Assembly: GCA_964030785.1 (NCBI GenBank)
Contig: OZ034966.1
Coordinates: 6,925,152 to 6,989,151 of the forward strand
DNA from: Siderastrea siderea
Taxonomy: Eukaryota; Cnidaria; Anthozoa; Scleractinia; Rhizangiidae
Direction of reading: 5' to 3'
Length of the DNA: 64,000 nt
This document shows, piece by piece, positions 28,204 to 36,690 of this stretch. The number at the start of each line of letters is the position of its first letter. Within the stretch, counting starts at the first letter, position 1. A program made the position numbers and the translations under genes. Under the pieces are notes generated by a model. The model saw nothing but the letters and a program-made list of their open reading frames with translations. It was not told the origin of the DNA and did no database searches.

Positions 28204-28505
28204 TCATCCCATAAGGTCGGTATGGAAGGGATGGTGTGGGGATGCGCCTTTTGAATAATTCGATACCATCGCCACGCGTCCGGATGCGCTTTTAACCATA
28301 AGACAAACACCACCCATCGATACAGGTTACGATCCACGTGGGTTTCTTCAAAGACGTGGAGAGGGTGCGCGTCCTCAGGACATGGAGGAATAGGGATCTT
28401 GGCCCCGGGTTGGTGATCATATAACACTTGGCACAGGGATTGATGGCATTGCCAATGCCCCAAGGACCAGACAGACTCCCACGCATAACACACAGCAGAC
28501 TCCAT
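28155..28505 (-). CDS. Inner element: unknown His/Trp-rich protein, 116 aa
   Basis: The frame starts at ATG 28505 (MESAVCYAWESVWSLGHWQC) and overlaps the integrase start by 49 bp. It is rich in Trp, His and Cys, with a helix LYRWVVFVLWLKAHPDAW. Convergent-looking AATAAA/TTTATT motifs lie just upstream at 28508-28525. No family is recognised. Its distinctive composition and open frame support a real gene, but the evidence is thin. Confidence 0.45.
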   Translation of the reverse strand: MESAVCYAWESVWSLGHWQCHQSLCQVLYDHQPGAKIPIPPCPEDAHPLHVFEETHVDRNLYRWVVFVLWLKAHPDAWRWYRIIQKAHPHTIPSIPTLWDECQNVWPLERNTPHHG

Positions 28506-28539
28506 GGACTAAATAAAAAATTTTTATTCGTTCTCTCAT

Positions 28540-29373
28540 TTAAAAGAGACCGTCATACACGACCGTCTCGAGGCTTTTCTGCCAGTTCTCGACACTGTCA
28601 CTGTACTTGGGGGGTGGTGGAGCCGGGACGACCATCATTTCTTGACGATTCTTGAGATCATGAATTTCTCGCAGCAATTGTTTCTCATAGTCTGTCAGGG
28701 GGCGATCCTCTTTCCTTCGAGGGGGCGGACCAGGAATGTCCACGCCACGCTTGGGATACCCTTGAGCATCACGGCTGGGTAATTCAGCGAGTGGATCGGC
28801 TTTCTTGGGCGGGTTGTCATGAAACCAACTCCAGTACTTGGGACCCAAGGGTTGATCGGCCCACCGGAAGAAGCCACACTGTTTCTTGGAACAATTCAGA
28901 AACAAGCGATCGGGGTTCTGGGTCGAATGGCTCTGTTGTAGCGTGGCGGGTTCCCGGCAAAAGCACTGCAAACAAGTCCACATGTCCAACACTTCTGCAT
29001 GAGGCTCACTATAGACGGCTTTCATATACTCCAGGGCTTGATCTTGTCCACAAAACAGCAAACACGGTTGCATGGGACATTTCACATACTTCCATCCCTT
29101 TTGAGATTCTCGTGCCTCCAAACGCACATCATGGCAAGGGCATACCATTGTGTCTACTGACGTTCTTTCATTGTTGTCAAACATGGTCATCAGGGTGAAT
29201 TGAGGTGGTGGTGGTGGCTCCACCATGTCATTCAATTCTTTCATCATATCTTCCACCGCCGCTCGGGTGTCTTTCACCACTTCGCGTACCACCGGATCAC
29301 AGGTCACATTCTCTTTCTTTTTCTTCTTCCCCGCAGGATGGTCGCTTGGCTTTCTCTTCCGTTCGACCGACAT
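28540..29373 (-). CDS. Inner element: GRF-type zinc-finger protein, 277 aa
   Basis: The start is ATG 29373 (MSVERKRKPSDHPAGKKKKK), because the minus-strand TATAAAAAGG at 29406-29415 lies inside the longer frame. After a basic nuclear-localisation-like head come two Cys-rich modules: MVCPCHDVRLEA...KCPMQPCLLFC (about residues 75-110), and CFCREPATLQQ...FLNCSKKQCGFFRW (about 135-180). The second is a textbook GRF finger (C-x-C, C, C, then FFxW), which binds single-stranded DNA in other proteins. A Pro-rich tail with a DYEKQLLREIHDLKNRQ helix follows. It is likely a replication or repair accessory protein. Confidence 0.75.
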   Translation of the reverse strand: MSVERKRKPSDHPAGKKKKKENVTCDPVVREVVKDTRAAVEDMMKELNDMVEPPPPPQFTLMTMFDNNERTSVDTMVCPCHDVRLEARESQKGWKYVKCPMQPCLLFCGQDQALEYMKAVYSEPHAEVLDMWTCLQCFCREPATLQQSHSTQNPDRLFLNCSKKQCGFFRWADQPLGPKYWSWFHDNPPKKADPLAELPSRDAQGYPKRGVDIPGPPPRRKEDRPLTDYEKQLLREIHDLKNRQEMMVVPAPPPPKYSDSVENWQKSLETVVYDGLF

Positions 29374-29583
29374 CGTGCTCACGATTTTCACCCCTACCAC
29401 CGAGGCCTTTTTATACCCATGACCCTTACCTGTCATTGGTCAGCTTATCCTACCCATATAAGGACGTCTCATCGTCCCATTGGTCACCTTATTCAATCCA
29501 TATAAGGACCTCTTGTCTTCCCATTGGTCAACTGTCTCTATTTAAGGAGCTCCCTGGGTCCTCCAACTCGTCATTCCAAGTAG
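29374..29583. promoter_or_regulatory. Divergent promoter with three 44-bp CCAAT-CArG repeats
   Basis: CATTGGTC (inverted CCAAT) occurs at 29434, 29478 and 29522, exactly 44 bp apart. Each is followed about 20 bp later by a CArG-type box: CCATATAAGG at 29454-29463 and 29498-29507 (perfect SRF consensus) and CTATTTAAGG at 29538-29547, which may serve as the TATA box for the plus-strand gene at 29584. The leftward side uses TATAAAAAGG at 29406-29415 (minus). Confidence 0.65.
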
Positions 29584-29814
29584 ATGGACTACTACCAAGA
29601 TCTCAACCGAGACGACTTTGCTTCCACCGAAGAGTATTTGGCTGAACGGGTCAAACGAGGTCTAGCAGCGGGATTCACGTTCCAACAGTGCCGACAGCAC
29701 CACGTCATTGATTTCGGCTTGGCCTTAGGGTTGACTCCCACTGAGATTCTAGCTATTATAGGCCCTGACACCGGGTACGTATTTCCCAACGAATGCCACC
29801 CAACATCGACATGA
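29584..29814 (+). CDS. Inner element: unknown small protein, 76 aa
   Basis: First ATG after the CArG promoter. The product is acidic, then helical (STEEYLAERVKRGLAAGFTF, DFGLALGLTPTEILAI), with no recognised domain. Its last 22 bp overlap the start of the SLOG-like frame (29793), which suggests coupled translation or leaky scanning from one transcript. Confidence 0.5.
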   Translation: MDYYQDLNRDDFASTEEYLAERVKRGLAAGFTFQQCRQHHVIDFGLALGLTPTEILAIIGPDTGYVFPNECHPTST

Positions 29815-30488
29815 TTGGAGAACAAGATCTCGGTGCCTTGGAACTCCAGGTGGGTCATGGCCATGTGGTCTACACAGGGGGAGCCAAAGGTACGGATGCA
29901 CTCGTCGAAGAACAAGCCAAACACTTTGGGATGCAATTAGAAGTCCTCGTCCCCCCGAACCATCCTCGAGCTACCTTCATCACCCCTTCTACGGTGGAAG
30001 TCCTGATGCTGGCCAACCCACATCTTCACCAGGCAGCGGAGAAACTAGGGAAAAAAATGCCCAGTCATTTTTACACCCTGCAATTGCTGCAACGCAATTA
30101 TCAATTGGCCAAAAAAGCCCATACCATCTATGCCTTTGGAATCTTGGAACCGGATCATAAACGCGTGAAAGGAGGCACTGGTTGGACTGTGCAATTGGCT
30201 ATGGATCAAGGCAAACCCGTCTACCTGTTTGACATACCCAGTCAATCATGGTACCGCTCGGACCATTACTACCAAGTCAACGAGAATGCCGCCACCCTAG
30301 TCACTGGCAGTCAATTTGTCCCTTGGGGCCCCAAAAAGCCGACTCTTCATCAAAGCAGTGCTATTGTGGGATCCCGGGATGTGGACGAGAAAACCCGAGC
30401 CGAAATTCAAGCCTTATTCAACCGCACGTTCTGTCTACCCGAGAACATTGATCAATTACGTATGGAACTGGAAGACTTTCATTTGTAA
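29793..30488 (+). CDS. Inner element: SLOG-fold (DprA/LOG-like) nucleotide-binding protein, 231 aa
   Basis: VVYTGGAKGTDALVEEQAKH is the Gly-rich first loop and helix of the SLOG/Rossmann-like fold. VLVPPNHPRATF, LLQRNYQLAKKAHTIYAFG and GGTGWTVQLAMDQGKPVYLF are its later strands and second Gly-rich loop. Bacterial relatives (DprA, LOG, TIR-associated sensors) bind nucleotides or nucleotide-derived signals or cut N-glycosidic bonds. The C-terminal piece SSAIVGSRDVDEKTRAEIQ looks like the start of another such strand-loop. The frame is intact. What it does in a Polinton is unknown; nucleotide salvage or defence signalling are both possible. Confidence 0.65.
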   Translation: MPPNIDMIGEQDLGALELQVGHGHVVYTGGAKGTDALVEEQAKHFGMQLEVLVPPNHPRATFITPSTVEVLMLANPHLHQAAEKLGKKMPSHFYTLQLLQRNYQLAKKAHTIYAFGILEPDHKRVKGGTGWTVQLAMDQGKPVYLFDIPSQSWYRSDHYYQVNENAATLVTGSQFVPWGPKKPTLHQSSAIVGSRDVDEKTRAEIQALFNRTFCLPENIDQLRMELEDFHL

Positions 30489-30745
30489 ATAGACATTTCT
30501 TAATTTTTTTATTTTTCAATCTGTACATAGCTTTCTTTTCAATTCTTTTATTTTTTATTTTTTCAATCTGTACATACTTTCTTTTACTTTTTATTTTTTC
30601 CAATTGTAGTTTTTCCAATTTGTAAATAGGAGCGCCCCACCCGCGTGGCAAAGAACACAGACAACCATTTGTAACATCAACTCTTTTTTAATTTAAAAAA
30701 CTTCACTTACAAAATGTCCACAGAAATAAAAATGTTCCAGTCTAT
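30489..30745. terminator. AT-rich convergent 3' region with repeats
   Basis: There is no gene here. Three tandem-like copies of TTTTTATTTTTTCAATCTGTACATA-type sequence lie at about 30500-30610. Minus-strand AATAAA signals are frequent, and a plus-strand AATAAA lies at about 30724-30729. It separates the SLOG-like gene from the 188-aa gene converging on it. Confidence 0.5.
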
Positions 30746-31312
30746 TTACAAGTCCAACACTCGTCGCACTTGGTCGAGTCTGCTGCACCTCAGCCTCCTC
30801 TCACGCTCCTCTTGCAACCGCCGCTCCCTCACCCTTGCCATGTCCCCCAAATAAACTCTGATCCTTTGCCATGGTCGGCTCGCATACACAGAAGGCAGGT
30901 ACAAGTTCAGTTCATTGTCCATTTCCCTGAAATGTTCTAATGACATGGGCCAACGCTTCTCGCAGTTTGACCACACCCGGTGCTGGTCCACCCACGGAAT
31001 GATGCGGTTGGCAAGAACCCCCAGAAAAGCTTCGCACGTGGCGGGGTGTGGACGACCTTCCCGGTCCCCATTCTCTGTCCATACCATGGACCGCAAAAAC
31101 AATTCAAAAAAAGCCACCACGCGCTCACGGGTTAGATGACGCCAGGTTTGTTCGCGCCTCTCCACCATTCGCACTGTCTGGCGTTCCACGGCCGTACGCT
31201 CGGCTCCGACTCTTGTCCTCAGCACCTCTTCACCCCCCCCACGTTCACAGCACTGACTAAGGAGCCCAAGGGCTTTCTTGTTTGAACCATTTTTCTTTTC
31301 GTCAACTGACAT
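30746..31312 (-). CDS. Inner element: unknown early-type protein, 188 aa
   Basis: ATG 31312 follows a TATATAAG box on the minus strand (about 31365-31372). The product has an Arg/Glu-rich helical part (RTAVERQTVRMVERREQTW), a central domain (RVVAFFELFLRSMVW, LANRIIPWVDQHRVW) and a strongly charged C-terminal helix (ARVRERRLQEERERRLR). No family is recognised. The promoter is a diverged copy of the one serving the 145-aa gene at 16503, so the two genes may be expressed together early. No obvious similarity links the two proteins. Confidence 0.55.
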   Translation of the reverse strand: MSVDEKKNGSNKKALGLLSQCCERGGGEEVLRTRVGAERTAVERQTVRMVERREQTWRHLTRERVVAFFELFLRSMVWTENGDREGRPHPATCEAFLGVLANRIIPWVDQHRVWSNCEKRWPMSLEHFREMDNELNLYLPSVYASRPWQRIRVYLGDMARVRERRLQEERERRLRCSRLDQVRRVLDL

Positions 31313-31515
31313 AAGTCAACCAAGCATCAACTCAAAGCTAGGAATGGCGTCCTGTGGCCTCCCTTGACTTATATACCCCAATCCGCGCAATGCCTCATGG
31401 TCTATCTAAGGAGGGGGGAGGGGGTCCCCCCACCTCTTCCCCTCTCAAAGCATGATGGGCCTTTCTCTCATTGGCCCATTCCCTCCCACGTGACCCTTTT
31501 GTTTCTCTATAAAAA
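31313..31515. promoter_or_regulatory. Divergent early-type promoter, copy B (inverted relative to copy A)
   Basis: The plus strand reads CATTGG (CCAAT, 31469-31474), CACGTG (31487-31492) and TATAAAAA (31508-31515), mirroring copy A at 16315-16358 in order and spacing. The shared G-rich stretch and a CCATGxGGCAT block also match. The leftward TATATAAG serves the 188-aa gene. The rightward TATA faces only a polyadenylation signal (AATAAA at 31537-31542) and the antisense of penton-like gene 3, so it seems to have lost its gene or makes a short or antisense RNA. Confidence 0.65.
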
Positions 31516-31574
31516 AAAACCACATACGAAAGATCAATAAAAGATGTTGTGATCTTTATTGATTCTCTACACAA

Positions 31575-32418
31575 TCATGTTCGTTGACTTTTTCGGGAAA
31601 GTTCAAGGGTAATGATGGTTCGCCCTTGTTTGAACGGAGCCGGCTGTCCGTCGGCTGTTTGAATGTCCACGGCAATGCTGTCAAAGATGGTCTTGCCCAG
31701 AGGAAAATACATCCGTTGCCTGGTATCAAATTGATGGTCGGTATTGCCGGCAGCCAAGGTACGTAACAAGCCTTTTTCTTGATTTCCCACAATGCTCGGT
31801 GCCGCCAAGTCCGTGTAAATCATCAATTGTTGTAGTCCTTGTTGCGGTTTGACCGTCGGCGTACTGGGAAAGGGTTGTCGACTCAAATTCGGACCCAAGA
31901 ACAACTCATAATCAAAGTCGGGGTGGGTAAAACTGACGGAGACATGCCACACCGGCCACACCTTTATTGGTGATTTTCACATAGGGTTGAGCCAGGTTAA
32001 GCGCGGCGAGTTGTTGTCGTTTGGCTAAATCGTCCACGTCCATTTTGGCTATATCCATCATGACTTCCATGTGTTGTTTTTCCATTTCGTACGCAATGGC
32101 AATCCAGGCTTCTTTCAACGTGGGGTAATACCCTGGCGGTAAATAAATTTGTTTGGTGACTTTCAGGGGCGCCGTGCCATCCGCCCGTTTTGGCATGTAT
32201 CTCACATCTGTTTTCATCCAATGTTTTTGACTATCTTCTTGCGTCCAATTCTGCTTGGTTTGATCTTCCAAGGGTTGATAAAACCCCGGGTGGGACATAT
32301 GCACCAACGCCACTTCCCAATCATCTTCCACCAAATAATAAGAACGAGGCAGTCGTGCCGTAAATTTTTGACCCGTGCCTTGTGCTTGATCACTGAGCAG
32401 AGTGATGTAAAAACTCAT
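31575..32418 (-). pseudogene. Inner element: penton/minor-capsid-like protein 3, frameshifted
   Basis: From ATG 32418 (MSFYITLLSDQAQGTG) the frame carries YLVEDDWEVALVHMSHP and a helical middle. A frameshift near 31965 moves the reading to the frame with LFLGPNLSRQ, LMIYTDLAAPSIVGN and a terminal FKQGRTIITLELSRK. These are the family landmarks of proteins 1 and 2 in the same order, in a shorter version (about 280 codons). A TATATAAAAG-like box lies at about 32447-32458 (minus), and polyadenylation signals at 31537-31562. Confidence 0.75.
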
Positions 32419-32538
32419 CGTGACTACTCCCTCACTTAGGGTTTACCCCTTTTATATTTGCCCCGCTGCCCAACTTGGACTTGTGTCATATCAAAACCAT
32501 ATCAAATCCATATATGGGCCATATATGGGTCAAGGATC

Positions 32539-32928
32539 ACCCACGTTGCAGAAATTGGACTTTGGACTTTGCGCCCGCGTTTTCTCAGCGGTTTTAACCC
32601 ACATTGAGCCCACGATCGTTTTTTCACACTCGCCAGCGGTTTCCCATTCGAAACCACGTGACTTCCGGTTCCATGAGCCCGCCATCCTATTTTCATACTG
32701 CTCAGCGGTTTCCCATTCCAAAACACGTAACTTCCGGTTGTATGAGCCCACCATCCCTTTTTTAGACTGCTCAGCGGTTTCCCATTCCAAAACACGTGAC
32801 TTCCGGTTCCATGAGCCCACCATCCCTTTTTTTAACTAGTCAGCGGTTTCCCATCCCACTTCCGGTGATGACGTCAATCGACCAATCAGAAGCCAGGATT
32901 AGGACCCAAACGAGCCCACATTACTACT
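32539..32928. repeat. Right terminal inverted repeat (390 bp) of the inner Polinton
   Basis: Reverse complement of the left repeat with one base different. The inner boundary is sharp: both copies agree through CAACGTGGGT and diverge immediately after. Confidence 0.95.
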
Positions 32929-32934
32929 AACAAG
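32929..32934. repeat. Target-site duplication AACAAG, right copy
   Basis: Direct copy of 10287-10292; it fixes the right edge of the inner Polinton. Confidence 0.95.
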
Positions 32935-32946
32935 CTAAGCAACAAG

Positions 32947-35900
32947 CTAACCATGAAACTCGATCGGTTCTGTGTGAATACCGTCTTCCAATACCCACCG
33001 CTTGTCGTAATAGGCACTCAAACCTAGCTTCTGTTGTTCGTAAGTGACCATCTGTCCGTTAAACATACGGAAACCCCTGTTTTCCTCCCAGTCGACGTTA
33101 CCTTGAAGCGCAGCTTTAAAACGCTGCCAGGTGATGTTATTCTGTCTGTTCAACATACCTTTCGTGCTGAACTTTGCTTTGCCTTCGTTGTTTTCATCAA
33201 TGTAATAACATTTTGAACACAACGCAATCACCCTACTGCCTTCGGATTCCAGTTTAAACAGCCCTGGAGTACGCTCACTCCACTTGTTCCATGCCAGTCA
33301 CTCTTGCTTTTTTGCTTCAAATTCAGCTTTTAACTCAGGTCTTACAATTTCTTCTAAACTGTCAGCAGAGATAGCCATGTAGTTGCTGTCTGTATCCATC
33401 TGAATAAGCTCGAAGTCACGGCGGTATACAAGTTCGTATACAGCGATACCGATTTGAAATGGCCGCCTGATTGTTACCCGCGGCTTTCCGCTTTCCAGTT
33501 CATGTGCTTGCCCAAGCTCGTCAAGATCACTAAAGTAAGCGCTTCGCAAAGCTCTATCTACCACCTTCTCATCTGTGGTGAAGATCACATTCTTTTCTCT
33601 CTCGACTGCCTCCAGCATTTTTCCATATCCACTGTTTCCCAACAGTTTGAATACATCAGTCAATATCGTCTTGCTTTCTTCCACGTCTCCTGAACGGCAA
33701 GACTCCGTTACCTTATCCACAAACCAGGTGAAGATCTTGGTTGCTTGATAGTTGATCGTTCTTTCGACAGCCTTTATAATCGCTCCATACTCTACATACC
33801 AACGCAGCAGTGGCGCATACACCAACAGCTTTTCTGCAGACAGTGCCCCAACTGATTTTTTCCGTCTCCACGCGTTCTCCTAGTGCGCTGTAAATAGTCC
33901 AACATCTGATGTGGCACTACTTCGACAGGCACCTCCTTCTTGTAGAAGAACGGGCACATTTCCTCAAACTTTGGCCACAGAGCTTCCGGAATCTTTATGT
34001 CTACTTCTGCGAATCTGAGCCAAGTCCCGTCTTTTAAGCGTTGTTCAAGCCACTTTGCTGCTCGCATAGAATCTCGGAAGTGGAAAACCTTTTCCTTTCC
34101 GCATGTCATTTCCCTCAACATCGTGGACAGGTATAGGGCGTTGGCATCATAACCAAGAATTCGCTTACAAATACGAGGTTCTTTGCTTTGCAAAGTGCGG
34201 TGAGACCTCAGCTTTGTAACACCAGCTTCGTGGTAACGTGTAAACACGATACTCGGTCCTCCAACAACAGCTCCTTTCAGCATTTCAAAAGCTTCTTTGC
34301 AAGGACTGTAAAGCTCAGCACCTCGCTCTAACGTTCCCCGAAGTAAATAATGTAAGCTAACTGCAGGAATGCTAACGGCGTCTTTCAAGAGGTCTATCCC
34401 TTTCTCGGTATAAAAACCCCTCATTTTTTCCAGAGCCTCCAGAACAGGGCCCACGTCGAGACTGTTGTAGTAACAAAGCCTGTCCGCAAACGTCTGCATG
34501 TTAAGCTCTTTAAATACCTGCTTACAAGTGCGCCATTCCGATAGTTTGAGAACATAGCAGCGTTTCAGTCGTGAATACCAAGCTGGGCAATCTGTTAGAC
34601 CAGGGTAATCGAGCTTTTCGGGCCCGTCAAACCACTCATAAGGGAGCCACAATTTCTCATTACTGCATCCGTACGCCTTTGTCCAGCTGTCGTAGCTGAT
34701 TCCTGGACCAATGTAGTTAATAATATCAAGGAAACGGAAGCACGGTATGAGAATGAACATGATATTTTTTCCTTGTTTAGCTACCCTAATTTTGGTGCTC
34801 GTGCCAGCTAGTCGCTCTGCAAAGAGATTCAGATCGTAGCGACCACAGTTAAAACCAAGAACCGGAACCTGTTCACACCATTCAATGATTTTGGCTCGCT
34901 GCTTTTTTGAAAGCAGCTCTACATCCTCAGGCATATACATTCTTCGTAATTCAGCTCTCATCCGCTCCCTCGCCGCTCCAACTCTTTCTCGAACTTGCGG
35001 ATCAGCTCTTTCGGATCGCGTTCGCAAATGTGTGTGGGTTCGCGCTCAAGAGTGTCACCGACGCTCACCTAAATAGGTGCGTGTGCGTTCGTGAGGGTAG
35101 GTGTGTCCGTCAGTTCCTTTCGCTTATTCTTATCCACATATGCTTCGAAATCATAAAAGATTACGTGAGGATAACTTCTTGTTTTGCTACTTGGTTTCTC
35201 TGCTTCTATTTTGCCAACTTGACATGCCCATTTCTCGATCACACGGTAGCCAGCCTTTCTAAGTGTTCTTGTTCGTTCTAAAGTAGCTTGATACAAATCT
35301 TCACGTGTTTTGTCAATGCGGTCGATTATTGTGTTACGATCATTTGGAAAACACCTTAAACATCCGTGCCAGTAACACCCGTGGTATTGATTAATGTATC
35401 TCTCCTCTCCGTACCCACACATAGCGTGATGGATATGAATTTTCCGTGTCTTACTTTCCTGTTCCAACCACTTGAGTGATTCTTCTGAAGCGGTGCTGAA
35501 AGGAAAAAAGGCTGTCTCATATGCTGTCTGTGGATCCCTGACGATCTCGTTTGGGCAATCGATAATTGTCCTCCCTTGCGCGCACGTTTTTGCGTGCCGC
35601 TGTAGATAGATAGATAGTTTATTAAGAATTACATCGCAGCCACCAGGCTGAATTACGTAATTATTTACAAGTCAATAAAAAAGATCTATAAGACTACGAT
35701 AATATTAATAGACATAATCTAATTTTAAAAGGATAATAATAACAATGTTTCTAACCATAAATTATAAATATAAAAAAAAAGAACTATATACATAACCATT
35801 AAAATATATCACTATAGTACAAAGCTTTAAAAAGGTATAAAATGTAGTAGGCATCTACAACGTTGCCTGTGCCGCGCAAAACGGTATGAATGATTTGAGA

Positions 35901-36690
35901 TACTTTTTGGTATTGATCTGAGGAAGCTGATATTTTCTAGCTGTTCTAAAATTGTAGCAGGACGTATTAGGTTCCGGTAAAAGGTGGCGAAGTTTGTGTT
36001 GACTATCTTCCTCTATTTTGCTAAACAGCTTCATACACAGTTCCTCTCTCCTCGCACAAAGGGTTGTTAGCCGTGCGCTCTCTAATGCTTCATTATAGTG
36101 TAGATCTGGGAAGATGATTCTCAGGGCACGTTTTTGGATCCTCTCGATATCATCGGACAAATACTGTGGTAGGCTTGAGTGGAAAGTCTGGCAAGCGCAT
36201 TCTAAGATGGACCTTATACATGTGCAATAAAACTGGATTAAAGATTTCACATCTAGATCAGCGCGCTTAAGCAGCCTTAATTTACAAGTCTGTAAATTAC
36301 AGACTTGTGTAAAACGAGCTCTACAATGAATACATGAGTATTTTTCACCAAGTTTCTCGATATTTTTGATAAAAAACGCGTGCCCTTCGCAAATCCCGAT
36401 TTTAAGTATGTTTCGAAAACAATTGACGGATTACGCCTAAGATGCCAGATCACTTCTCCACCGTCCTCTCGCTCAGGCTCAAAAACTCTGATACCTAACC
36501 AATCGGCTAAAACTTTTCCCTGAGTAAGATACCTTTCAACCTCATCTAATTCATCAAGTGATGTTTTTGGCAAGTCGTTTGGAGCGGTTTCGAAATTGAA
36601 AAAACTCTTTGCGAGCTCACGAGCAGCTTGTGTGCTTTGATCTGGTCGGGCTCCTCGGTGAACAGCTATGCAGCGCCAGCTGACCAATTA
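32947..36690 (-). pseudogene. polB: Old element: family B DNA polymerase, fragmented and LINE-interrupted
   Basis: Reading leftward: an N-terminal fragment (36687-36290; FFNFETAPNDLPKTSLDELD, HLRRNPSIVFETYL) with frame changes near 36370; a LINE insert; then 35600-35069 with YHGCYWHGCLRCFP and the ExoI motif VIFYDFEAY; 35027-33830 with VPVLGFNCGRYDLNLF (ExoII), YYNSLDVGP and the motif A region LGYDANALYLSTML; 33825-33298 with motif B (LLGNSGYGK) and motif C (IQMDTDSNY); and 33231-32947, the C-terminus. Frames change near 35050, 33810 and 33265, and the stretch just before motif C looks shortened. It is dead but recognisable along its whole length. It is a distinct PolB lineage from the inner element's, as shown by the different module order. 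Confidence 0.88.
35603..36262 (-). mobile_element. 5'-truncated LINE, 3' end of reverse-transcriptase ORF
   Basis: The 131-codon frame at 36250-35855 has CIRSILECACQTFHSSLPQY, DDIERIQKRALRIIFPDL and TLCARREELCMKLF, the C-terminal signature of many animal non-LTR retrotransposon ORF2 proteins (CR1/RTE-like groups). An AT-rich 3' UTR follows, ending in a TATC microsatellite (minus strand, 35603-35620), a typical LINE tail. It sits inside the old polB. The 5' boundary is approximate; a short palindrome (ACAAGTCTGTAA...ACAGACTTGT, 36287-36311) lies next to it. Confidence 0.75.

Larger units (their letters stand above)
10293..32928. mobile_element. Inner Polinton/Maverick (adintovirus-class) element, 22.6 kb
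   Basis: The element is bounded by 390-bp inverted repeats and 6-bp duplications. It carries the diagnostic set: PolB, retroviral-type integrase, packaging ATPase, adenain-type protease and capsid genes. Most structural genes run leftward, with two plus-strand islands (16.5-17.7 and 29.6-30.5 kb). GC content is visibly higher than the flanks. Lesions in PolB, protease, major capsid and one penton-like gene make this copy non-autonomous as read, while integrase, ATPase, SLOG-like, GRF and most core-protein frames are open. Confidence 0.97.

Noticed and set aside
36287..36311. Palindrome ACAAGTCTGTAA...ACAGACTTGT as a transposon end or terminator
   Set aside because: Single short palindrome at the LINE/polB boundary; no partner or duplication supports a separate element.
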